Shown: piece after piece, positions 1 through 7,906 of the stretch
How the letters are laid out: each line of letters opens with the position of its first letter
Position numbering within the stretch: position 1 is the first letter of the stretch
Assembly (NCBI GenBank): GCA_949295115.1
Contig: CASFJU010000014.1
Location: 1-40,107 of the forward strand
Origin: an uncultured Phascolarctobacterium sp.
GTDB lineage: Bacteria; Bacillota; Negativicutes; Acidaminococcales; Acidaminococcaceae
DNA length: 40,107 nt
Reading direction: 5' to 3'
Notes under the pieces: model-generated
What the model was told of the DNA's origin: nothing
The model's database searches: none
The model's input: the letters and a program-made list of their open reading frames with translations, nothing else
Made by a program: the position numbers and the translations under genes

Positions 1-8
1 TTTTCTTC

Positions 9-40
9 GCCCGTTCTTTTGGTCAGTCAAAAGAATGGGC
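9..40. repeat. Inverted repeat (hairpin) at window edge
   Basis: A 13-base arm at 9-21 pairs with 28-40 (one G-U pair) around a 6-base loop, and flanking TTTTC/GAAAA bases extend the symmetry. There is no T-run after it on the plus strand. On the minus strand it is followed by GAAGAAAA, so it is not a convincing terminator there either. It may close a gene lying to the left of the window. Confidence 0.5.
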
Positions 41-112
41 ATGAGCGAAAAAACTTAATCAAAAACACAGAACTACATACAAAGAAGCGAAAGAAAAAAA
101 GAGGTGAAAAAT

Positions 113-445
113 TTGAACACAGAATTAAACACCAAATTCTTAAACCAAATCTGCGGCAACGCCGAAGCCGAATTTTGTTTATATAACCCTCGCAGTAAAA
201 GCGGCATCCAAACATGGGAAATAAAGGTGCGAAACACCGATAATACCCGCAAAATTATCGTTGTGCGCGATTATGGTTATAAAATCGACCACGAAGAAAT
301 ACAAATCCACCCCTTTACAACCCGTGCAGAACGCAACGCCGAAATATTACGGTTATATAAGGAAGAAGGAATATCGCAAATTTTCCTCGGCAATTTGTTC
401 AACATCAGCCAGCCTTCAGTATCCTTAATCGTTAACGGAAAATAA
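113..445 (+). CDS. Small helix-turn-helix protein, function unknown
   Basis: This is a 110-residue protein from a TTG start at 113, preceded by GAGGTG (101-106) at 6-base spacing. An in-frame GTG at 104 lies inside that ribosome site and is therefore less likely. The last ~40 residues look like a helix-turn-helix: a charged helix (RNAEILRLYKEEG), then ISQIFLGNLFNISQPSVSLI, ending NGK, as in the DNA-binding tails of sigma-70 region 4 or small phage/plasmid repressors. The N-terminal ~65 residues are polar and match no family I recognise. It stands alone and is followed at once by a terminator. A DNA-binding role is inferred from the tail only; the target and physiological role are unknown. Confidence 0.6.
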   Translation: MNTELNTKFLNQICGNAEAEFCLYNPRSKSGIQTWEIKVRNTDNTRKIIVVRDYGYKIDHEEIQIHPFTTRAERNAEILRLYKEEGISQIFLGNLFNISQPSVSLIVNGK

Positions 446-469
446 ATTAATAACCGGAACATAAAACAA

Positions 470-490
470 GGGCAGGAGATTTTCCTGCCC
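470..490. terminator. Bidirectional terminator between HTH gene and fba
   Basis: An 8-bp stem, GGGCAGGA (470-477) with TCCTGCCC (483-490), encloses a 5-base loop. TTTGTAATTT follows on the plus strand. On the minus strand the stem is followed by TTGTTTTATG. It therefore fits as a shared terminator for the convergent small HTH gene (ending 445) and the aldolase gene (ending 537). Confidence 0.75.
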
Positions 491-536
491 TTTGTAATTT
501 ACCTATTCACTTTTCATCAGCCGTGAGGCTTGGGGA

Positions 537-1466
<930 letters not shown>

Positions 1467-1501
1467 TTACTACAACTCCTTTACAAAAACTTTATAAGTT
1501 A

Positions 1502-1510
1502 ATTATAGCA
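1502..1510 (-). promoter_or_regulatory. Extended -10 promoter for fba
   Basis: On the minus strand TGCTATAAT (1510 to 1502) is a perfect extended -10 (TG-n-TATAAT), 36 bases before the aldolase start codon. No good -35 hexamer sits at the normal distance, as is typical of extended -10 promoters. Confidence 0.6.
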
Positions 1511-1524
1511 TACTATATTCAGAA

Positions 1525-2172
1525 TTAGTATATAATTTTGCGTAAATCTTCCGGCAAGCCGCACGAAATTTCCAAAAGCCTGCCGTCCGCCGGATGCGCA
1601 AATTTTAAATAGCTGGCGTGCAGGGCGTGGCGGCTTTGCGGGCCGGGCGTGCCGTAAAGGTTGTCGTTATAAAGCGGGCAGCCGATGTGCGCTAGGTGTA
1701 CGCGTATCTGGTGCGTGCGCCCGGTGTAAAGTGTAAGCTCCAGCAGCGCTTTGTTTTTGTTCACGGCAAGCACTTCATAATCCGTACGGGCGTATTTGCC
1801 GCTTTCGCTGACGCAGCGTTCAATAATGCTGCCCTCCTTGCGGGCGATGGGCGCTTCAATGCTTCCGCTTAAGGCGGGAGGCAATGCGGCTGTGATGCCT
1901 AAATATTTTTTGATTACGTTTTGCTGCGACAGTAAAAATTGCACGCGGGGCTGTTTGGCAAAAATGACAAGGCCGGATGTGTTGCGGTCAAGGCGAGATA
2001 CCGGGTGCAGGCCGCTTTCGATATTATTTGCTTCGTAATAGCGTTTAACGTGGTTATAAAGCGTATTGCCGTCTTCCTTAACAGTGGGGTGTACCAGCAT
2101 GCCAGCCGGTTTATTGATGACGAGCAGGTAATCGTCTTCGTAATAAATGGTGCCGCGTCCTAAAGTAAACAT
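1525..2172 (-). CDS. RluA-family pseudouridine synthase
   Basis: This enzyme isomerises a uridine to pseudouridine in ribosomal or transfer RNA. The 215-residue protein carries the family signature HPVSRLDRNTSG with catalytic Asp62, the upstream VINKPAGMLVHP motif and the downstream GRTHQIRVHLAHIG motif. It lacks the N-terminal S4 RNA-binding domain found in RluC and RluD, so it resembles the short RluA/YtzG/YlyB-like single-domain enzymes. The exact target uridine cannot be told from sequence. Its ATG overlaps the TGA of the upstream DUF896 gene by one base, so the two are translationally coupled and share the promoter near 2390-2418. Confidence 0.93.
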   Translation of the reverse strand: MFTLGRGTIYYEDDYLLVINKPAGMLVHPTVKEDGNTLYNHVKRYYEANNIESGLHPVSRLDRNTSGLVIFAKQPRVQFLLSQQNVIKKYLGITAALPPALSGSIEAPIARKEGSIIERCVSESGKYARTDYEVLAVNKNKALLELTLYTGRTHQIRVHLAHIGCPLYNDNLYGTPGPQSRHALHASYLKFAHPADGRLLEISCGLPEDLRKIIY

Positions 2173-2363
2173 CAGTGCTGCACCAGGTCTTCTTTATCCA
2201 CAAAGGTGATGCTGTCCAGCTTTTGCTTTACCTGCGCGCGGATGTTGCCGAGGTACATTTCGTAAAGTTCTTTTTGTTCAATCAGTTCGCTTTCGGTTAA
2301 GCCGACAGTACGTTTTTTGCGTGCCAGAAAGTTAATGCGCGCAATCATTTCTTTCATTTCCAT
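2172..2363 (-). CDS. DUF896 small protein (YnzC-like)
   Basis: This is a 63-residue protein of the DUF896 family, whose Bacillus member YnzC forms a short alpha-helical hairpin. The pattern is clear: ARINFLARKKRTVGLTESE, an E-rich second helix (EQKELYEMYLGNIRAQVK), then LDSITFVDK. The biochemical role of the family is unknown; proposals of nucleic-acid binding rest mainly on charge. The ATG at 2361-2363 follows an AGGAGG ribosome site with 9-base spacing, which beats an internal ATG two codons later. Its stop overlaps the start of the pseudouridine synthase gene. It is divergent from the cobalamin operon. Confidence 0.9.
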   Translation of the reverse strand: MEMKEMIARINFLARKKRTVGLTESELIEQKELYEMYLGNIRAQVKQKLDSITFVDKEDLVQH

Positions 2364-2389
2364 GGTGTGTTTCCTCCTGTATCGGTTTT

Positions 2390-2418
2390 ATTATAGCAGG
2401 GGCGGCAGCCGCGGGCAA
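2390..2418 (-). promoter_or_regulatory. Promoter for DUF896-pseudouridine synthase pair
   Basis: On the minus strand TTGCCC (2418-2413), a 17-base spacer and TATAAT (2395-2390) make a strong sigma-70-type promoter, with TGC before the -10 as an extra extended element. It reads away from the cobalamin promoter at 2447-2475, so the two operons are divergent. Confidence 0.75.
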
Positions 2419-2446
2419 GTTTTACGCAGCGGAGGATGATTTTTTA

Positions 2447-2475
2447 TTGGATTTTTATAGATTGTATGATATAAT
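2447..2475 (+). promoter_or_regulatory. Promoter of the cobalamin operon
   Basis: TTGGAT (2447-2452), a 17-base spacer and a perfect TATAAT (2470-2475) predict a transcript start near 2482, just before the riboswitch-like leader. No other promoter of similar quality was noticed between here and cbiC. Confidence 0.8.
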
Positions 2476-2491
2476 GATACGGTAAGTGAAT

Positions 2492-2566
2492 AAATCGGCC
2501 TGTGTACTGCGGTGTAAGCCCGCAGCGGTCCCGCCGCCGGTTTTAAGCCGGAAGCATGGCTGATTT
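2492..2566 (+). promoter_or_regulatory. Compact cobalamin-riboswitch-like aptamer
   Basis: The leader of the cobalamin operon contains GGTGTAAGCC (2511-2520), close to the conserved GGTGnAAnnCC of cobalamin riboswitches, then GCAGCGGTCCCGCC, matching the conserved GCnGnCCCGC block, then AAGCCGGAAGCATGGC, resembling the terminal B12 box. The ends pair in a 9-bp helix (2492-2500 with 2558-2566, one G-U). Inside, CTGCGG (2507-2512) pairs with CCGCAG (2520-2525) around the loop TGTAAGC, and CCGG/CCGG forms a second hairpin. The element is only about 75 bases; classical cobalamin aptamers are near 200, and the usual upstream GGGAA block is not seen. The context, directly before cbiD, supports sensing of a cobalamin. 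It could be a reduced or variant class. Confidence 0.65.
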
Positions 2567-2574
2567 GGCTGTAT

Positions 2575-2662
2575 CTACGGGCGATGGAGAGAGCAAAAAC
2601 GGTGCTGCCGCTGGCAGTGCTTTAGTATTTGTGACTTCTGCCGTAGGGCAGGAGCCTTTTTT
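2575..2662 (+). terminator. Attenuator downstream of the aptamer
   Basis: CTGCC (2638-2642) pairs with GGCAG (2647-2651), followed by GAGCC and six T (2657-2662), like an intrinsic terminator before cbiD. Competing pairings exist: CTACGG (2575-2580) is perfectly complementary to CCGTAG (2641-2646), and CTGCC/GGCAG (2605-2609/2613-2617) is a second copy of the same arms. These exclusive pairings suit a ligand-controlled terminator/antiterminator switch; which form the ligand favours is inferred, not seen. Confidence 0.6.
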
Positions 2663-2717
2663 ATTATCAGCATAAATTACTATCTGGCAGATATTGCCGG
2701 ATTTGGAAAGGATTTGC

Positions 2718-3872
2718 ATGGAAGAATATACGTTTTCGCAGGGTAAGGAAATGCGCTGCGGTTACACAACGGGCAGCTGTGCGGCGGCGGCAGCCAAAGC
2801 GGCGGCGCAGATGTTACTTTCCGGCAGGCGCGTCGATGCGGTTGAGCTTGATACGCCGAAGGGCATCCGCCTGCACCTGGAAACGCGCGAGGTGGAGCTG
2901 ATGCCGGATTACGCTGTTTGCGCCATCCAAAAGGACAGCGGCGATGACCCGGACGACACCAACGGCATTTTAATCTACGCGCGCGTGGAAAAAAACGACG
3001 CGCCGGAGCATGTGCTTGAAGGCGGCGTGGGCGTCGGCAGGGTAACAAAGCCCGGGCTTGCCTGCGCAGTAGGCGGTCCGGCGATAAACCCGGTGCCGCG
3101 CAAAATGATTTTGCAGAGCCTGATGGACGCAGCGGCGCAGTCTGGTTACAGCGGCAGCTTAAAGGTTACAATATCCGCCCCGGCGGGCGTTGAAATTGCC
3201 CCTAAAACTTTTAACCCGCGCCTTGGCATTGTGGGCGGCATTAGTATTTTGGGCACCAGCGGCATTGTGGAGCCGATGAGCGACACGGCGCTGATTGAAA
3301 CGATGTACGCGGAAATTAACGTGCAGGCCGAAAAGGGCAATAAGGATTTGCTGGTGTTTTTTGGCAACTACGGCGAAGATTTTACGCGTGATAATTTAAT
3401 GGTAGATATTGATAACGCTGTTACGTGCAGCAATTTTGTGGGCGAGCTTTTGGATTACGCCGTTTATAAGGGCTTTGAAAGCCTGCTTTTGATTGGGCAC
3501 AGCGGCAAGCTGGTAAAGCTGGCGCAGGGCGTTATGAACACGCACAGCAAGTATGCGGACTGCCGCACGGAGCTGTTTGCCTTGCAGGCGCTGTTTAACG
3601 GCGCAAGCCTTGAAACAGGCAAAAAAATTTACAGTGCTTTAACTACCGATGAAGTTATTAAAATCCTGAAGGCGGAGAACCTGTTTGACAAGGTTATGCC
3701 CGCCGTGACGGAAAAAATAGATTATTACATGCAGCACCGCGTGCACGGCAAATTAAAAACCGGCGCGCTGATGTTCAGTAACGTATATGGTATTTTGGGC
3801 AAAACAGCCCATGCTGATGAACTTATCAGGCTGCACCAACAGAAAAGGAAGGATGAAGATAATGCGAGGTAA
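2718..3872 (+). CDS. cbiD: Cobalt-precorrin-5B C1-methyltransferase CbiD
   Basis: CbiD methylates C-1 of cobalt-precorrin-5B with S-adenosylmethionine in the oxygen-independent cobalamin pathway. The protein of 384 residues matches CbiD throughout: the N-terminal RCGYTTGSCAAAAAKAA, VGRVTKPGLACAVGGPAINP, GVEIAPKTFNPRLGIVGGISILGTSG (in part) and the later LLIGHSGKLVKLAQG. I take the ATG at 2718, preceded by AAAGGA at 5-base spacing, over a TTG at 2694 that has no ribosome site. It is the first gene of the 14-gene operon, directly under the riboswitch-like leader. Its end overlaps the start of the next gene by 11 bases. CbiD is diagnostic for the anaerobic route. Confidence 0.97.
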   Translation: MEEYTFSQGKEMRCGYTTGSCAAAAAKAAAQMLLSGRRVDAVELDTPKGIRLHLETREVELMPDYAVCAIQKDSGDDPDDTNGILIYARVEKNDAPEHVLEGGVGVGRVTKPGLACAVGGPAINPVPRKMILQSLMDAAAQSGYSGSLKVTISAPAGVEIAPKTFNPRLGIVGGISILGTSGIVEPMSDTALIETMYAEINVQAEKGNKDLLVFFGNYGEDFTRDNLMVDIDNAVTCSNFVGELLDYAVYKGFESLLLIGHSGKLVKLAQGVMNTHSKYADCRTELFALQALFNGASLETGKKIYSALTTDEVIKILKAENLFDKVMPAVTEKIDYYMQHRVHGKLKTGALMFSNVYGILGKTAHADELIRLHQQKRKDEDNAR

Positions 3873-4563
3873 ACTTTACAGCGTGGGCATCGGCCCCGGC
3901 GACCCGGAACTGCTGACGCTGAAAGCGGTACGCCTTTTGAAGGAATGCGACGTTGTGGCGCTGCCCAAAGGCGACGGCGATATTATGACGGCGAAAAACA
4001 TCGTCAATCAGGTGGTAAACATCGACGAAAAGGAACAGCTGATTGTTTACATGCCGATGACGAAGGATAAGGAAGCGCTTGCTAAAGCTCATCAGGAAGG
4101 CGCGGACGCAATCATCAGGCTGCTGGACGAGGGCAAAAACGTGGTGTTCATTACGCTTGGCTGCCCGACGGTTTACGCAACCTGCATTTATGTACACAAA
4201 CTGGTGCTTAAAGCAGGCTACGAGGCAGAGCTCGTTGCAGGCGTAACCAGCTTCTGCGCAGTTGCCGCAAGGCTTAACGTATCGCTGTGTGAAAAAGCAG
4301 AGCCGTTAATCATCCTGCCCGGCAGCTATAAGGAAAGCAGCAAATTTTTGGACGCCCCCGGCAACAAGGTGCTGATGAAATCGGCCAGCCAGATTGCCGC
4401 CGTGCGCGACGAACTGAAAGAACGCGGGCTTCTGACCCATGCGGCCATGGTGGAACGCTGCGGCCTGCCGGGTGAACAGGTTTACCGCGATTTGAATGCA
4501 ATAGACGAAAAAAGCAGTTATTTTTCGATTATACTTGTAAAAGAAAAGGAGTTTGACAAATGA
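3862..4563 (+). CDS. cbiL: Cobalt-precorrin-2 C20-methyltransferase CbiL
   Basis: This SAM-dependent tetrapyrrole methylase adds a methyl group at C-20 of cobalt-factor II / precorrin-2. The 233-residue protein has the family hallmarks: YSVGIGPGDPELLTLKA at the N-terminus, the VFITLGCPTVYATC loop near residues 90-105 and ELVAGVTSFCAVAA near 125. The LGCPTVYATCIYVHKLV form separates CbiL/CobI from the other methylases of the operon. The start at 3862 lies inside the end of cbiD and is served by GGAAGG at 3847-3852; an ATG at 3853 is possible but too close to that site. Its TGA overlaps the next ATG by four bases (ATGA), indicating coupled translation. Confidence 0.95.
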   Translation: MRGKLYSVGIGPGDPELLTLKAVRLLKECDVVALPKGDGDIMTAKNIVNQVVNIDEKEQLIVYMPMTKDKEALAKAHQEGADAIIRLLDEGKNVVFITLGCPTVYATCIYVHKLVLKAGYEAELVAGVTSFCAVAARLNVSLCEKAEPLIILPGSYKESSKFLDAPGNKVLMKSASQIAAVRDELKERGLLTHAAMVERCGLPGEQVYRDLNAIDEKSSYFSIILVKEKEFDK

Positions 4564-5345
4564 TTTATTTTATTGGCGCAGGCCCCGGTGCCGTTGATTT
4601 GATTACGGTGAAAGGTAAAGAACTTTTGGAAAAGGCCGATTTGATTATTTACGCAGGTTCGCTGGTTAACCCCGAACTTTTAAAATACGCCAAACTGGAC
4701 TGCGTGATTATGGACAGCGCTAAAATGACGCTGGAAGAAGTTATTGCAGCCATGGTACCGGCAGCGCAGGCAGGCAAACTGGTTGTGCGCCTGCACACCG
4801 GCGACCCCAGCATTTACGGCGCTCACCGCGAGCAGATTGACCTTTTACGCAGCTACGGCCTTGATTACGAGGTTGTGCCCGGCGTCAGCTCCTTCTGCGC
4901 AGCAGCGGCTGCCTTAAAAGCAGAATACACCCTGCCGAATGTCAGCCAGTCGGTAATTATTACCCGTATGGAAGGCCGCACCCCCGTGCCGCCCCGCCAG
5001 AAAATTGCCGATTACGCAGCGCACAATGCAACCATGGTTATCTTTTTAAGCAGCAGCATGCTGGATAAACTGCAAAAAGAGCTGATTGCAGGCGGCTATA
5101 AAGAAGATACCCCGGCGGCGATTGTATATAAAGCGTCCTGGCCGGATGAAAAGGTTTGCCATTGCACCGTCGGCACCATTGCCGAAACGGCAGCTAAAGA
5201 AAACATTACCAAAACCGCTTTGATTACCGTTGGTTACTTCCTCGGCAGCGAATACGACAGAAGCGAGCTTTACAACCCGACTTTTGCGCACGGCTACCGT
5301 GAAGCCGACCCGAGCAAGCTGAACCTTAAACCCGAGGTTAAATAA
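4560..5345 (+). CDS. cbiF: Cobalt-precorrin-4 C11-methyltransferase CbiF
   Basis: CbiF transfers a methyl group from S-adenosylmethionine to C-11 of cobalt-precorrin-4. Its 261 residues show the tetrapyrrole methylase fold: YFIGAGPGAVDLITVKG at the start, LVVRLHTGDPSIYGAHREQ around residues 78-95, VVPGVSSFCAAAAAL around 110 and MVIFLSSSMLDKLQKEL around 160. The HTGDPSIYGA stretch followed by the REQ is typical of CbiF/CobM. Translation is coupled at both ends: a 4-base overlap with cbiL and a one-base overlap (TAATG) with cbiG. The product is the substrate for CbiG, the next gene, so gene order mirrors pathway order here. Confidence 0.96.
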   Translation: MIYFIGAGPGAVDLITVKGKELLEKADLIIYAGSLVNPELLKYAKLDCVIMDSAKMTLEEVIAAMVPAAQAGKLVVRLHTGDPSIYGAHREQIDLLRSYGLDYEVVPGVSSFCAAAAALKAEYTLPNVSQSVIITRMEGRTPVPPRQKIADYAAHNATMVIFLSSSMLDKLQKELIAGGYKEDTPAAIVYKASWPDEKVCHCTVGTIAETAAKENITKTALITVGYFLGSEYDRSELYNPTFAHGYREADPSKLNLKPEVK

Positions 5346-6385
5346 TGCAGGCGGTATTATTTTCGTTCAGTAACCGCGGCGGCCAGTTAAGCGTCGCCGT
5401 GGGCAAGTTTTTAGAAGTTTTGGGCTACGAGGCAGAGTGCTACACGCTGCCGAAGTTTGCCGACGCAGATGAAAATTTGATTGCCACAAGCGATTACAAA
5501 GCCGTATGCGCAGAAGCCTTTGCAACTGCCGATGTGCTGGTGTTTGTAGGTGCTGCGGGCATTGCGGTGCGCACCATTGCGCCGTTTGTGAAAAGCAAAA
5601 CCACCGACCCGGCGGTGCTGGTTATCGACGAGCAGGCAAACTTTGTAATTTCGCTGCTTTCCGGGCATATCGGCGGGGCAAATGTGCTGGCGCGCAAAAT
5701 TGCGGATGAAATTGAAGCGCAGCCGGTTGTTACCACAGCGACGGACGTCAACAGCCTGTTTGCCGTTGACGAATGGGCAACGAACCACGATATGGTTATC
5801 GGCGATATGCACGCCGCCAAGGAATTTGCCGCGGCGCTGGTTGACGGCAGAACAGTGGGTTTTTACAGCGATTATCCGCTTGCGGGGGAACTACCGAAAA
5901 ATGTGGAACGCGCCGACAGCGGTGAGATTGGAGTGGCAATTACTACGGACAGCAACAAAAAGCCGTTTGACACCACGCTGACGCTGATTCCGCAGATTGT
6001 GCATTTAGGCATCGGCTGCCGCCGCGATACGCCGTTTGAAAAGCTGGAAGCCTTTGTGCTTTCGCAGCTTGAAGAACACGGCTACGATTTGCGCAGCGTA
6101 AAAAATATTGCTTCCGTAAATTTAAAGATGAACGAGCGCTGCCTGATGCTGTTTATGGATGAATACAACCTGCCCGGCGTGTTTTACAGCGCGGAAGAAT
6201 TGCAGGAGGCGCAGGGCGATTTTACGCCGAGCGAATTTGTAAAAAGCGTTGCGGGCGTGGATAATGTCTGCGAGCGCGCGGCTGTGCTGGCAAGCGGCGG
6301 TAAATTAACCGTTAAAAAAATTGCGCACAACGGCATGACTTTGGCTATTGCCGAAGAACCGCTGACGATAGATTTTGAAAATTAA
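5345..6385 (+). CDS. cbiG: Cobalt-precorrin-5A hydrolase CbiG
   Basis: CbiG opens the delta-lactone of cobalt-precorrin-5A and releases the C-20 fragment as acetaldehyde, the ring-contraction-linked step unique to the anaerobic pathway. The 346-residue protein has the N-terminal/central part FVGAAGIAVRTIAPFV with LLSGHIGGANVLARKIA (residues ~70-120) and the C-terminal CbiG domain starting HLGIGCRRDTPFEKLEAFV (~220). The last ~100 residues carry the usual LPGVFYSAEEL and VCERAAVLASGG motifs. It starts within the stop codon of cbiF. The next gene, cbiH, follows after 18 bases with its own ribosome site. The length is complete for a stand-alone CbiG. Confidence 0.96.
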   Translation: MQAVLFSFSNRGGQLSVAVGKFLEVLGYEAECYTLPKFADADENLIATSDYKAVCAEAFATADVLVFVGAAGIAVRTIAPFVKSKTTDPAVLVIDEQANFVISLLSGHIGGANVLARKIADEIEAQPVVTTATDVNSLFAVDEWATNHDMVIGDMHAAKEFAAALVDGRTVGFYSDYPLAGELPKNVERADSGEIGVAITTDSNKKPFDTTLTLIPQIVHLGIGCRRDTPFEKLEAFVLSQLEEHGYDLRSVKNIASVNLKMNERCLMLFMDEYNLPGVFYSAEELQEAQGDFTPSEFVKSVAGVDNVCERAAVLASGGKLTVKKIAHNGMTLAIAEEPLTIDFEN

Positions 6386-6403
6386 AATTAGGATGGTGCA
6401 AAA

Positions 6404-7132
6404 ATGCAGAAAGTTTATGTTGTAGGTTTAGGCCCCGGCGGCGTGGAGCAGATGACTACCCGCGCTAAGGAAACGCTGGCAAAATGCGATGTTATTGCGG
6501 GCTACCATGTTTATATAAATTTGATTAAAGAAGATTTTGCCGATAAGGAATTTTTGAGCACCGGCATGCGTAAGGAAGTTGACCGCTGCCGCCTTGCCGT
6601 GGAAGAAGCGCTGAAGGGCAAAACCGTAGCGATGATTTCCAGCGGCGACGCAGGCGTATACGGCATGGCAGGCATTATGTACCAGGTTGCGGCAGACCAT
6701 CCGGAACTGGAAATTGAAGTAGTGCCCGGCATTACGGCAGCCTGCTCCGGCGCGGCAGTTTTAGGCGCACCGCTTATCAGCGATTTCTGCCTGATTTCCT
6801 TGAGCGATTTGCTTACCCCTTGGGAAAAAATCGCCAAACGTCTGGACTGCGCTTCTCAGGCTGATTTCTGCATCTGTCTGTACAACCCGTCCAGCTTTAA
6901 ACGCCATGACTATCTGCAAAAGGCGTGCGACATTATGCTGAAAAACCAGCGCCCCGACGTACCGGCAGGCATTGTCCGCAACATCGGCCGCGAGGGCGAA
7001 AGCTATGAAATTACCACTTTGCAGGAGCTGCGCGATAAACAGGTTGACATGTTCTCGACCGTAATTATCGGCAACTCTCAGACCGAAGTTATTAACGGCA
7101 AACTGGTTACGCCCAGAGGCTACAAGCTGTGA
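6404..7132 (+). CDS. cbiH: Cobalt-factor III C17-methyltransferase CbiH
   Basis: CbiH (CobJ family) methylates C-17 and drives ring contraction to cobalt-precorrin-4. The protein of 242 residues begins YVVGLGPGGVEQMTTRA, has MISSGDAGVYGMAGIMYQ near residue 80 and VVPGITAACSGAAVLGAPL near 110, and continues with ISLSDLLTPWEKIAKRL, a stretch found in the CobJ/CbiH branch only. CLYNPSS and GIVRNIGREGE are the further expected motifs. It is a plain CbiH without the C-terminal extension some anaerobes fuse to it. AGGATGG precedes the ATG. Its stop overlaps the GTG of cbiJ by four bases. Confidence 0.96.
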   Translation: MQKVYVVGLGPGGVEQMTTRAKETLAKCDVIAGYHVYINLIKEDFADKEFLSTGMRKEVDRCRLAVEEALKGKTVAMISSGDAGVYGMAGIMYQVAADHPELEIEVVPGITAACSGAAVLGAPLISDFCLISLSDLLTPWEKIAKRLDCASQADFCICLYNPSSFKRHDYLQKACDIMLKNQRPDVPAGIVRNIGREGESYEITTLQELRDKQVDMFSTVIIGNSQTEVINGKLVTPRGYKL

Positions 7133-7896
7133 AAAGGCGTATCTGGATTATCGGCGGCACCAGCGAAGGGCGAGGCCTTGTAAAAGAGCTGGCGCAGCTT
7201 GATATTGAAATTTTTGTCAGTGTGGCAACAACCTACGGTGCAAAGCTGATTGAGCAGCACAGCAATGTAAAGGTGCTGCCGGAGCGCATGGATTTGGCTG
7301 CGATGCAGGCGTTTATTGCCGGGCACAAGCCGGACTGCGTTATCGACGCGACGCATCCTTATGCCACGGTTGTAACGCAGACGGTGAAAGAAGCCTGCGC
7401 TGCAACGGGCACGGAGTACCTGCGTTTGGTACGCCCGGCGGAAGCAGGTTACGGCAGTGCCGTGGTGGTGCATGACGCCGCCGAAGCAGCCGAAGTATTG
7501 AGCCACACCGAAGGTAAAATATTTTTAACGACGGGCAGCAAAAACCTGCCTGATTTTACGGCGGTGCCGGATTATGCGGAACGTATCGCGCTGCGCATCC
7601 TGCCGATGCAGGACTCGCTGGCGAAAGCGGTGGAGCTTGGCTACAAGCCTGCCAACATCGTCTGCATGCAGGGACCGTTTGAAGAAGATTTAAACATCGC
7701 CATGATTAAACATTTTGGCGCAAAATATCTGGTGACGAAGGAGTCCGGCAAGGCCGGCGGCTTTGAAGAAAAAATTGCCGCTGCGCACGAAGCCGGGGCG
7801 GAACTTGTGATTATCGCCAGAAGCGAAAACGAACACGGCAGCGGTTATGCCGAGATAGCGGCGGAGATTAAGCATCGCTATCAGACCGCAGAATGA
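7129..7896 (+). CDS. cbiJ: Cobalt-precorrin-6A reductase CbiJ
   Basis: CbiJ (CobK family) reduces the macrocycle of cobalt-precorrin-6A using a pyridine nucleotide. The 255-residue protein starts at a GTG overlapping the cbiH stop (GTGA). Family motifs are the N-terminal IWIIGGTSEGRGLVKEL, CVIDATHPYATVVTQ near residues 65-80, EYLRLVRPAE near 100, IFLTTGSKNL near 125 and CMQGPFEEDLNIAMIKHF near 180, then LVTKESGKAGGFEEKI. All are in the right order and spacing, and the length is usual. The next gene, cbiET, follows after 10 bases. Confidence 0.96.
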   Translation: MKRRIWIIGGTSEGRGLVKELAQLDIEIFVSVATTYGAKLIEQHSNVKVLPERMDLAAMQAFIAGHKPDCVIDATHPYATVVTQTVKEACAATGTEYLRLVRPAEAGYGSAVVVHDAAEAAEVLSHTEGKIFLTTGSKNLPDFTAVPDYAERIALRILPMQDSLAKAVELGYKPANIVCMQGPFEEDLNIAMIKHFGAKYLVTKESGKAGGFEEKIAAAHEAGAELVIIARSENEHGSGYAEIAAEIKHRYQTAE

Positions 7897-7906
7897 AGGT
7901 GAAAAA

